This document shows positions 9,944 through 20,150 of a stretch of 64,000 bases of DNA, piece after piece. Each line of letters starts with the position of its first letter. The stretch's first letter is position 1. Under the pieces are notes generated by a model. That model did no database searches. It worked only from the letters and a program-made list of their open reading frames with translations, and had not been told where the DNA came from. The position numbers and the translations under genes are program-made. Source of the DNA: Humulus lupulus (taxonomy: Eukaryota; Streptophyta; Magnoliopsida; Rosales; Cannabaceae); the NCBI RefSeq assembly GCF_963169125.1, contig NC_084797.1, forward strand, positions 93,405,868-93,469,867, given 5' to 3'.

Positions 9944-12574
9944 ATGCCAGATTTGTGGGGAGGTGAACGGCCCATCGACGACAATCTTCTTGCCCAGCTG
10001 CTCGAAGGCGAAGAACAACCGACCGACCGAATTCACGAGATCCCTTTTTCACAATCTTCTCCTAGACTTCGCCCATCTCCTCCTCAAATGGCCCGTTCTA
10101 AATCCTTAGGCAAGAAAAGACCCGAGTCTGAAGATAGCCCAAACTCTCCTGCCCAGCCTGATTCACAGGCTAGGGTTCCCTCGACCAGTGGTCGAGAAAA
10201 TCCTGCTCCTGACCCTAATATCCAAACTAGAGCCCGCCTTCGCCATCAGAATCTGCCTGATGTCGAGTGGTATCTCTCCCCGACCAGCCAAGTGACTCCT
10301 CGGATGCTTGCCAACTACCTTAGGAAGTATCCTCTCACAGGGGTCAATCTTAAAATTCCTGCTGCAAACCAAAGAGCTAACCTCCCCAGAGGTGTATACA
10401 GTGCCTGGTCTCGGTATCACATAGAGGCGGGGGCTACCCTCCCTCTACATCCTTTTTATCAGGGGGTGGCCGACTATTTTGGTGTCGCCCCCTTCCAAAT
10501 TACTCTGAATGGATATAGAATGATGGCCGCACTCTATATCCTGTGCAAACTCAAAAAATGGCCAGAACCTACCCCACATGAGGTCAATCATCTCTTCGAC
10601 CTCAAGTCCAACCCTCAGCAGTATGGGACGGGCTTCTTCCATCTTTGTCACCAAGAGACCAACCGGACATTCCTGAGTGACACCACGCACATATCCAACG
10701 TGGGGCAGTACAACAAGGAGTACTTCCTTACTCCGAACATGACCAGCAACAACCTGGCCTTCGCTCAAGGAGGTAAGTGTTGTTTTTATTGGTCGATATT
10801 TTTCAACAACGAAATTTCCTTCATCTTTCTTAAAGTATACTTTGTCTTTCAGGCCCATGGTTACGTCTGACCCCAACACCAGACATGGTGTTGAGGTCCA
10901 ATGCACTGGCCAGGATGACAGACGCAGAAAAAAGCGTCAAGTCCCTGGTTACTGATGAAAATTTGAGGCTATCTGGCCTCCTCGCTCCTCGCCATGAAAC
11001 AAGAGGACCTGTGGTTGCCAATGCCACTGCCGAGGGGGTTCCCGAGCAGCAACCCCCTGCGTCCCCTCCACGAAGGAGGCCGACGGGGGTTACAATCAGG
11101 GAGCCCACGGGCAATCCTTCTGCAGAAAGGCCTTCTGCTCCCCAAGGCAAGGGGAAACAAAAGGCAAAAGAGCTGGTTGTGGACTTGGGGGAATCCTCTG
11201 ATGAGAACGGTAAAGTTATTTTGCTTTTAAATAGCTTGCCAATTCCCTGTCACTTGTTTGACGGGGAGGGCAACTTTACGTATACTCCAAACCTAGGGCC
11301 AGACTTCTTCATGCCAGATAGTGAGTGTGTGACTAATAGAGTCAATAGTGTAGCGACCAGTAGTTGTAGCTCGGGTATTAAACTTTGTGACCTCTTTTCT
11401 GTTTTACCGAGAGTTTTTATCTGCCTTTATCTTATCATTTGCATGTGTTCACTTGTATGCAGATATGGCCACTCCCAATGTCTTCGACTTATACCAAGCT
11501 GAGGAGGAAGTAGAAGTTCCTCTGGTTCGGCGAAAGTCGTCCAGGAGGCACAACGGTGAATCGAGCCAAGGACCTCCTGCCAAAAAGAGTCAAATAGAAG
11601 ATCTTCCCAAGGACACGCCAACTGGGCAAACTTCTGCCCAGCCTTCGGGTCCTGTCGAGAAGGAAACTCCGCCTCCCCTGACGAATCCTCCGCCCGCAGC
11701 TGCCAAAGAACAAACCCAGCGGGACGAAGCTCTTGGGGCTAAACTCTCGAACCACGCCTTACGAGCAGCCAAGGACCGCCTTGCACACATCATGAGGTAC
11801 GACCATTGCAAGGACGCGATGGCTGAGGCAGAGACCATGGGGGTCGACCAGATTCTAAACAGGGCTCTAAATGAAATGGTCAGCGTAAGTGCTTCTTATT
11901 TCTTTTGCTTCCATCTTTTATTCTTTGCAACAGGCTCTAACTTTATCCTTTGTTCACAGGCTTTGCTGACTGCAACTGCTGCTCGCACCCGCACCCAAGC
12001 TACTATCAACCAGGCTCGGGCAAAGGCTATCGAGAGGTACCAGGCGAAAGCAGCTGAGGAGCTTCAGGCTACAGAGGCCAGGCATTCGAAGGAGTTGGAG
12101 GCGGTCACCCAGCAGAGGGATGCTGCGGTGACAAAGCTAGCGGAGGCTGAAGCTTCGAAGGTAGTTATGAGGAAACAAAGGGAGGAGTATCAGGAGGCCA
12201 GCCGAGTCCAATATTGAGAATGCAAGAGACTAGGCGAGGAGCTCCAGTCCAAGGACAAGGCCATCGCTACTCTTGAGAGCCAAGTAGAGCAGCTGAAGCT
12301 TTCCAATGCAAAAGATTTGGAAAGGTACAAGAACGCGACGCTCCGGTGTTTTTACAACTTATGGAAAAACAATCAGGGCGCCAACTTCGGTTATCTTTCA
12401 GAAGATGTTAAAAATGCTGAGCTGGCCCGCTGCACTGCTCAATTGGCTGAAGAGGAGGAAAGAGCAAGGATCCCTGCTTCCCCAAGCATCGCTGGCGCAG
12501 AGGAAGAAGGAGTTGTTGAGGATGCGACCAATCAGAATGCTGATAAAGACCCTCCTGCTCCTAACGCCTCTTGA
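9944..12574 (+). CDS. Tat-1 antisense additional ORF (aORF), four exons, one premature stop
   Basis: Spliced ORF antisense to gag-pol. I infer exons 9944-10772, 10853-11320, 11463-11884 and 11960-12574; all junctions are GT..AG and keep frame, and Tat-3 conserves the first two introns. Exon 1 starts MPDLWGGERP, goes through a low-complexity Pro/Ser stretch and ends in a folded region with RYHIEAGATLPLHPFYQGV and LFDLKSNPQQYGTGFFHL, which resembles the 'putative gypsy-type transposon' (Transposase_28-like) domain. Exons 3-4 encode a Lys/Glu-rich coiled coil ending in a conserved block with CFYNLWKNNQGANF. A TGA at 12215-12217 interrupts the coiled coil in otherwise open frame. Antisense extra ORFs are documented in Tat-lineage elements; their function is unknown. 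The start at 9944 is preferred because the Tat-3 copy starts at the same codon. Confidence 0.75.
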
Positions 12575-13264
12575 GCTTTTATTATTATTTTTTCTTTCTT
12601 TAATTACACGACCCACGGGTCGTGATGTAAAGACAATATCTTTTTGAATTTGCTGCATGGGCAGCAAACTTTCCTTTTATTCGAACAATTACATCCAAGC
12701 AGTGATGCTTGCGGTGTAAAAGATTGCCTTATAATGTTATAATATTTTCATTTACTATAACATTTGTCCGTATGACCGAACTTAGCATAATACTTTGACT
12801 TGATTTAAAAAAATATAAATTTTGAAAAATACTCTAAGTACCTTAGCATGCTTTCACTCATTTTGTTCATGTGTTTACATACCTCATGGTACGCTTTGCT
12901 ATCGAAGTGCCTTATATGCCCCCCAAGTGATCGAGGAGCTTTAGGTCCTTGGTCACTTGCCTTGACCACGACCTGTTCGGACATTTCTGCTCGGTAGGAA
13001 ACGAAATACTTATAATACAGCAAAACAACACACGTAATGAACAAATACTTGTAAAAATAAATTTACAAAGGTTGGCAAGAATGACTAGCTGCGCACAGTC
13101 CCTTATAATCTCGTATTAAAAATGGACTAAACATGTCTTTACGAGTGATCCTAAAATAGGATCTTTCATATATGAGCGATTGGCCATACAACGTGGCTAA
13201 CCCTCTTTGCAAAACTTGTAAAAAAGTAAAATTTAATACAAGCCAGTTCTTTAAAAAGGACTGT
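12575..13264. other. Spacer between the convergent aORF and pol of Tat-1
   Basis: AT-rich DNA between the stop codon of the plus-strand aORF and the stop codon of the minus-strand pol. It must hold both 3' UTRs and polyadenylation signals. I see no further coding sequence; the short minus-strand open frames here have no family features. Confidence 0.6.
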
Positions 13265-15118
13265 TCACTGATAATACTTGCGCAGGTGTTCTCCATTCCA
13301 ATATCTTGGAACGAGATCTTCGTTTAGGCGTGCAAGTTTGTAGGTGCCCGGATGAAGGACTTCTTCAATCTGGTAAGGTCCTTCCCAATTAAGTCCGAGT
13401 ACTCCAGCAGTGGGGTCGCGGGTATTTAAGAAAACTCGTCGTAGCACCAAGTCACCGACGTTGAATTTTCTTTCTTTGACTTTTGAGTTAAAGTACCGGG
13501 CGACCTTTTGCTGGTAAGCAGCAACTCGGAGTTGGGCCTTTTCTCGTATCTCATCGATTGAGTCCACGGACTCCATCATCAGCTGGCTGTTCTGGTCCTG
13601 GTCGTATGTTATGCGTCGATGTGAAGGGGGATCTAACTCGACAAGTAACATAGCCTCATATCCGTAGGCCAAGGAAAATGGGGTATGACCTATCGCTGTT
13701 TGGTGAGACGTTCTATACGACCAGAGGACTTCAAGCAGCTGCTCTGGCCATGCTCCTTTAGCATCTTCAAGCCTCTTCTTCAGGGTGTCCTTAAGGGTTT
13801 TATTCACGGCCTCGACCTGCCCGTTTGCTTGGGGATGCGCAACTGAAGAAAAGATTTTAATAACTCCGTGCCTTTCGCAGAAGTCAGTGAATAAGTCGCT
13901 GTCAAATTGGGTTCCGTTGTCTGAAACTATCTTTCGGGGCAAACCATAGCGGCAAACAATGTTCTTGATGACAAAGTCAAGAACTTTCTTGGTCGTTATG
14001 GTGGCGAGTGGTTCAGCTTCAGCCCATTTAGTGAAGTAATCGACTGCCACGACTGCGTACTTTACTCCGCCTTTTCCCGTTGGTAGGGATCCAATCAAAT
14101 CTATCCCCCATACAGCAAAAGGCCACGGACTTTGCATTTGTTTCAACTCGTTTGGAGCTGCTCGTGGAATTTTGGAGAACCTTTGACATTTATCGCATCT
14201 TCGTACAAATTCCATTGAATCTTTGTTCATAGTTGGCCAGAAGTAGCCTTGCCTTAGAATTTTCTTTGCCAAATTCTGCCCCCCAGCATGATCCCCGCAG
14301 AAGCCTTCATGCACCTCTTTCATGAGTTCCTTAGCTTTTTCTGGCGTAACGCATCTGAGCAGTGGCATTGAATACCCTCTTCGATACATAACACCATCAA
14401 CCAGTATGTACCTAGCGGCCTGCCTTTGTAGAGTTCTGGCTCTATTTCTATCCGTTGGTAGCACACCGTTTGTCAAATACTCCAAGTAAGGTGCCATCCA
14501 TGTATCCTCCATTCGAATTTCCATGTTGGTCTCGACCGCTTGTATGCTTGGCTCGCTCAATCTTTCTACTGGCACAATGTTCAAAGTGTCAGCATCTTTC
14601 GCGCTCGCGAGTTTGGCTAAGGCGTCTACGTTTGAATTCTGATCCCTCGGTATTTGCTGGAGGGTGTACTCCGTGAACTGGGCTAGCAGGTCCTTTGTTT
14701 TATTCAAGTAGGCCACCATTTTTAAGCCTCGCGCTTGATATTCTCCTAGAACTTGATTCACCACCAGCTGTGAGTCACTGTAAATATCAAGCGTCTTTAT
14801 GCTCATGTCTTTCGCCATTCTCAATCCAGCGAGGAGTGCTTCGTATTCGGCTTCATTGTTTGACGCGGTGAATTCGAACCTGATGGCGCAGTGAAATCGA
14901 TGCCCTTCCGGCGTTATCAATATCACTCCCGCTCCAGCGTGGGATTCATTGGACGACCCATCCGTGAATAACTTCCACGAAGGAGCTTTCTCTTGAGGCT
15001 CAAGCGCACTAGGCGATTCGCACTGCTCGCTGTCTGGGAGTTCTGTGAACTCTGCAATAAGATCAGCCAAGACTTGTCCCTTTACTGCTGCTCGCAGTGA
15101 ATAAGTTATATCGAACTA
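13265..15118 (-). pseudogene. Tat-1 pol C-terminal part: RNase H and integrase (readable 601-codon frame)
   Basis: One long open frame (about 15070 to 13265) carries an RNase H with LFTDGSSNES, NNEAEYEALLAGL and YSDSQLVVNQ, giving the D-E-D catalytic set, then integrase with the zinc-binding HEGFCGDHAGG ... CDKCQRFS and the catalytic core WGIDLIGSLP, VSDNGTQFDS and GQVEAVNKTLK (D, D, E all present). It ends with the Tat-type tail GPYQIEEVLHPGTYKLARL and ...LRKYYQ. The RNase H placed before integrase, in addition to the usual one after RT, is a Tat-lineage trait. The frame is closed upstream by a stop at 15116-15118, so it is only a fragment of pol here. Confidence 0.9.
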
Positions 15119-16545
15119 CCCTAGTTCGACTGCCCATTTTAATAATCGCCCAGCCGCCTCCAGTTTTTGAAGGACCTGCCGAAGGGGCTGGTTGGTTAAA
15201 ACTGTGATGGGATGGGCTTGGAAGTAAGGACGTAGTTTCCTTGAGGCCAGGATTAAGCAATATGCTAATCTCTCGATGGGTGGATATCTCAGTTCTGCCC
15301 CGATCAGCCTTTTGCTAACATAGTAGACCACTTTTTGTACGCCTTCTTCCTCTCGTACTAGTACCGCACTGGCAACAACTTTAGTAATCGCCAGGTAAAT
15401 AAAAAAAGTTTCTCCTTCGATTGGCTTTGATAAGATGGGAGGTTGTGCCATATGTGCTTTCAAGTCCTGGAAAGCTTGCTCTCAGTCTCCTAACCATTCA
15501 AACTTCTTATTGCCCCTGAGCAGATTGAAAAAAGGGACACACTTGTCTGTCGATTTCGAAATAAATCTGCTTAGGGCTGCGATTCTCCCGGTTAAACTTT
15601 GTACATCTTTGATTCTTTCTGGCGATTTCATGTCGATCAGGGCCTTTATTTTGTCAGGGTTGGCCTCGATTCCTCTTGAATTTACAATGAACCTCAAAAT
15701 CTTCCCTGATCCAACTCCGAAGGAACATTTGAGGGGATTTAGCTTCATCTGGTATTCGTTCAATACATCAAAGCACTTTTGTAAATCCTTCACATGTCCT
15801 TCTGCCTTCTTAGACTTTACCAGCATGTCGTCCACGTATACTTCCATGTTTACTCCGATCAGCTCCTTAAACATGTGGTTGACTAGCCGCTGGTAAGTCG
15901 CACCTGCGTTTTTCAGTCCGAAGGGCATTACTTTGTAACAGTATTAGCCCGTATCGGTCCGAAAGCTGGTGTGATCCTCGTCAGGGGGATGCATGCTAAT
16001 CTGATTGTAGCCCGAATATGCATCCATGAACGAGAGGCTCGTGTCCTGCAGTAGCATCGACCAGCTAGTCGATTCTTGGGAGTGGGAAGCAATCCTTTGG
16101 GCAGGCTTTATTGAGGTCTGTGAAATCCACGCAGGTTCGCCATTTGTCGTTAGGCTTGGGAACCAGCACTGGATTGGAGACCCATGACGGATAAAATGCC
16201 ACCCTGATGAACCCATTTTCCTTTAATCTTTCAACTTCTTCTTTTAAGGCTCTCGACCGATCCTTATCGAGCAGCCTTCTTTTTTGTTGCACGGGTGGAA
16301 AAGTCTTGTCAATATTCAGGACATGGCTGATAACTGCAGGGTCTATCCCAGCCATGTCTTTGTGCGACCAGGCAAAAACCTCTTGGTTCTTTCGCAAAAA
16401 TTCCACCAGAGCGTGCTTCGTGGTTGGCTCTAGGTTTTTTTTCGACCTTCACAACTCTGGTCGGGTCTTTTTCGTCGAGTTGGACCTCTTCCAGGTCCTC
16501 GATGGGTCCAACGTTCTCTTCAAAATCCCCAAAGCGAGGATCTAA
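15119..16545 (-). pseudogene. Tat-1 reverse transcriptase (three stops, one frame shift)
   Basis: On the minus strand the frame from about 16406 gives the pol linker and RT palm start (GFIRVAFYPSWVSNPVLV, CVDFTDLNKACPKDCFPLPR). A frame shift between about 16065 and 16030 switches to the frame carrying FMDAYSGYNQI. A TAA at 15944-15946 interrupts just before MPFGLKNAGATYQRLV; the catalytic VYVDDMLVKS (about 15838) is intact. Another stop lies near 15480, just before the first RNase H (LIGAELRYPPIERLAY), and one at 15116. The stops are isolated in otherwise good frame, which suggests loss after insertion or template damage shortly before it. Confidence 0.88.
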
Positions 16546-16572
16546 GTCTCTATCCTCACTTTGGGCAACACC

Positions 16573-19512
16573 CTATTTGGTGACTTCATCACCGGATTGG
16601 GCTTGTGTATCAACCGCCATCTGCAACCTATCTGAAGTAGTGCTCTTTGGTGTTCCCTTTTTCGCCTTAGTGACTGAGGCGTTATAGCACTCCCTGGCTT
16701 CCCTCTGGTTTCCCAACACGCGTCCTACCCCTGCGTCTGTTGGGAACTTCATGGCTAAGTGCCACATAGAGATGACGGCCCGTAGATCAACCAGTATAGG
16801 CCTCCCAATGACGGCATTGTACGTCGAAGGACAATCAACTACTACAAAAGTAGCGAGTAATGTCCTGGTAGCTGGCACTGTACCTGTCGTCACTGGTAGT
16901 TTGATTGATCCGGCAGGGGCGAGTCCTTCACCAGAGAAGCCGTATATTGTTTGGTTGTAGGGCTCCAGGTCCTTAACGGACAATTTCATGTGTTCCAGCG
17001 AAGATTTATACAGGATATTCACTGAACTTCCTGTATCGACCAGCACTCTTTTTACCATCATGTTGCCCATTTGGATGTCCGCGACTAGCGGATCAGAATG
17101 TGGGAACCGGACGTGTTGGGCATCGCTATCAGAGAAGGTTATTTCGCCCTCCTCTGATCGAGCCTTTTTTGGCGCGCGGTCTTCCACAGTCATCATCTCG
17201 ATGTCCTGGTCATGGCGCAGAGTCCGAGCGTATCGTTCCCTGGCCTTTCCGCTATTTCCCGCGAGGTGCGGGCCTCCACAAATGGTTAAGAGTGTGCCAG
17301 TCACGGGGGCAGGCTGCAAAGGTGGCGAGCGTTGGCGTGTGGGCGCTTGCTCGTTGCTACCCGAAGCTTCTCGTTGGGAATTTCCCGAGGCCCGTACATA
17401 TCTTCTCAAGTGTCCTTGTCTAATAAGGAACTCGATTTCGTCTTTCAACTGGTTGCATTCGTTGGTGTCATGTCCGTAGTCGTTATGATAACGACAGAAC
17501 TTGGAAGTGTCTCTTTTCGAAATATCCTTTCGAATGGGGCCAGGCTTCTTATAAGGCACACTGGAACTCGTGGCCTGATAAACCTCTCCCCGAGACTCAA
17601 CTAGGGCAGTGTAGTTAGTGAACCGAGGTTCATAACGATTACCCTTGGCTCGTTTGTTGTCGGAGGTGGAAGGCTCATTGTGTGGCCGTTTTCCACCATT
17701 CTTGCCATTGCTGTTACCGTTCCCGTTGCCTTTGCCGTTAGGTTTGGACCCATTGGCAGCTTTGGCGGGCTCGGCTGCTTTCTTATCCTTGCCTGAGGGC
17801 TTTCCATCGTCGACAATGGCATCTTCAAGCTTGATGTAACGATCAGCCCGGTCCAAGAATTCCTGGGTAGTTCTAACCCCATCTTTGCGGAGGCTCTTCC
17901 AGAGGGGGGAACGACGCCTAACCCCTGCGGTTATGGCCATCATTTTTCCTTCATCCCCCACCGTTTTTCCTCCAGCTGCTGCTCGCATAAAGTGCTGGAT
18001 GTAGTCTTTCAGCGATTCTCCATCCTGCTGGCGAATTTCAACCAGCTGGTTTGCCTCGGTCGGATGCACACGTCCTGCATAGAACTGTGTGTAAAACTCC
18101 CTTACGAACATCTCCCAAGAAACTATGCTTGCAGGAGGGAACTTAAAAAACCACTCCTGCGCGGCCTCAGAGAGTGTCAGAGGGAAGATCCTGCACCGAG
18201 CGTCTTCGGACACTTTCTGAATGTCCATCTGTATCTCAAACTTATTGACGTGAGATACCGGGTCACCGTACCCATCAAATTTTGGTAGCGTAGGCATTTT
18301 AAACTTGCTAGGAGTCTCTGCCATAGCTATCCTCTGGACGAAAGGAGTGCCTTTCCTCCTATCATGGTCGATGTAAGATGTCCTTCCCTCGACCCGCTGT
18401 TGCACCGCCTAGTTGAGGGCATCTATCTGGGCCTGTACAGCGACAGGAATCGCTGTGGCCTCTGTTGTTGGGGGGATATTCTCGCCATGCCGCTCACGAC
18501 GATCGTTGAGTACATCTCTCAAATCCTCGTCTCTTCTCTGCTGCTCGCTACCCCCGAGCCGGTTGAAGACGTTATTCTGTCTGGATTGCCCCCCAGCGTC
18601 CCGTCTGCCGGGTTGGTCATCCTGAGGTGGTTGATTCCTGTTTCCACCTCTTTCATCATTCCTCCGACTGGTATTTCCTCTGTCGAAGTCGGCTTCATTA
18701 TACCCATGGTCATCTCTGAATCTTGATTGGCTATGGTGGGATCGATTGTTCCCTCGATTTCCATCCCGGGCTGAAACGTCCCGAACGTTAGAGGGTGGCC
18801 TGCGCTGGTCGTTGTGTCCCTGTGCATTATCATGCCGTGGGGGACCCCAGACCACAGAGCCTAACTCTGAGTTCCTCCTGTTACCAGGAGGATTCTGACC
18901 TCTGTTCGGTAGGTTCGGCTCGTCGCCCCTATGGCGTCTAGGACTACGAGGGTGATGCCCGGTCCTATTCTGCCTCTGATGCGGGGGATTACCGCGACCA
19001 GCTTGGGATGGAGGCTGTGCCTCAGGGTCCAGTGGGACATCGTCATGGGGCACCTGAGGCTGCTCGGGCCTTTGTGGGCTCGAGGGTTGGATAGGCGGAC
19101 TTAGATTGGGACCCCTTTGGGGAGGCCCATTTGCTGGTTGATCAGGCTGCGAGGCAAGTGCAGCCTGATTCCTAGTTAATTGCAAGGCTGCCTCAAGGGC
19201 TGCCATGGCTTCGCTCTGGCGGCAATCCATCTCTGCCTGCCTTTCGCTTAACTCCGTGCACTGCCGTTCAATCTCCTGCTGCTGCCGCGCCATGATTTCG
19301 GCAGCACTTTCTTGGCTGGCTCTCAAATTGGGCAGCTCTTCATGCAACGCCCCCAGAGTACTCTTCAGCGTCGCGTCATCCATTTCTTCCTCCTCAAAGT
19401 CCAAATGTGGCTCATCCTCAGCTACGCTTGCAGGAGGAGGAGGCGGAGGCGGAGGCGGGTTTGACGGTGCAGCGATGGTCGCCTGTCCAATTTTCCTTGC
19501 AGTTTTTGCCAT
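16573..19512 (-). pseudogene. Tat-1 gag and protease (one internal stop)
   Basis: The first ATG after the PBS is at 19512 (MAKTARKIGQ), matching the gag start of Tat-3. An acidic, Pro-rich then Arg/Asn/Gly-rich N-terminal part of about 370 residues runs to a TAG at 18409-18411; the same frame continues directly into the capsid region (MPTLPKFDGYGDPVSHVNKF, PPASIVSWEMFVREFYTQF). A zinc-finger-like CRYHNDYGHDTNEC follows, then an aspartic protease with VLVDTGSSVNILY and YNAVIGRP. The protease frame stops at 16573 and pol is in another frame, so expression needs a shift or is broken. Only the single TAG divides gag. Confidence 0.9.
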
Positions 19513-19538
19513 TGATTTTCTCAACGGTGACAAATCAA

Positions 19539-19560
19539 GCTCTCAATGAAAGCACCAGAA
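19539..19560 (-). other. Primer binding site of Tat-1
   Basis: Read on the minus strand directly after the 5' LTR: TTCTGGTGCTTTCATTGAG and on to AGC. Tat-2 (30659-30680) and Tat-3 (49523-49544) keep the same GGNGCTTTCATTGAGAGC. I cannot name the primer tRNA with confidence. Confidence 0.75.
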
Positions 19561-20150
19561 TGTTGGCCCTGATTTTGGTCAACTGACACGAAGTCAGAAT
19601 ATGCTTGATGTGAATGAATGCGTTGAAAAGAACGTAATAGCGAAAAGGATAAGAACACGATATTTTATAGTGGTTCAGCCCCAGGATCTAGTAATAACCT
19701 ACGTCCACTTAGATTGTTATTGATGTGAGAATCAAAGGAGTGATCAAATAACTAGGGTTCAATGAGTTTCACTAACCTCTGAAGAACAATACAATATTTC
19801 CGGTAGAATTACTCTAGTCTCAAACGATTCAAAAGCCAAAAGTCCCTTCCTTGAGCTATCTTTCTCTATTTATAGGCTCAAGGGGGATTACATGAATTTG
19901 TTACAGATATTCTCTCCTAAATAATCGGATACTAGGAGATTGTGGGAGTTAATTTCGGGATATACAAAGATCTTTATTGGAACATCATGCTGCATGCGGA
20001 ACCATCGACCAGACTGGTCGCAGGAAAGACTGGGCCGCCTACTGCCTATAATGTGCCTTCTGGTCAATACACTAGTAGAGTTCCTCCAGATGTCAGCCAC
20101 GTGTCCAGGGATCACTTGCCACGTCATCAATGCTAGTTTTTTGGATAACA
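19561..20150 (-). repeat. Tat-1 5' LTR with TATA box
   Basis: 590 bp, TGTTATCC ... GGCCAACA on the minus strand; the terminal CCAACA differs from GTCAACA of the 3' LTR. The TATAAATA box is at 19867-19874 on the minus strand. ACGTGGC (20118-20124) and ACGTGGCTGACA (20093-20104) are G-box/ABRE-like cores in the U3 region. This is the promoter LTR of the element. Confidence 0.95.

Larger units (their letters stand above)
8514..20150 (-). mobile_element. Tat-1: Ty3/gypsy Tat-lineage retrotransposon with antisense ORF (11.6 kb)
   Basis: Two 590-bp LTRs (8514-9103 and 19561-20150) flank the element and a perfect 5-bp target duplication GGTAG (8509-8513, 20151-20155) brackets it. On the minus strand the order is LTR, PBS (19539-19560), gag-protease, RT, two RNase H regions, integrase, antisense ORF region, PPT (9104-9117), LTR. 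By my hand alignment the LTRs differ at about 13 of 590 positions, so the insertion is recent relative to its host LTR. A few stops and one frame shift in gag-pol mean this copy is not autonomous as read. Confidence 0.95.

Noticed and set aside
10163..11160. Minus-strand open frames opposite the aORF
   Set aside because: They mirror the GC-rich aORF exons; Tat-3 conserves the plus-sense reading and intron positions, not these.
16988..17604. Plus-strand open frames of up to 163 codons opposite Tat-1 gag-protease
   Set aside because: They are shadows of the minus-strand gag frame, without start context, splice sites or family features, unlike the aORF.
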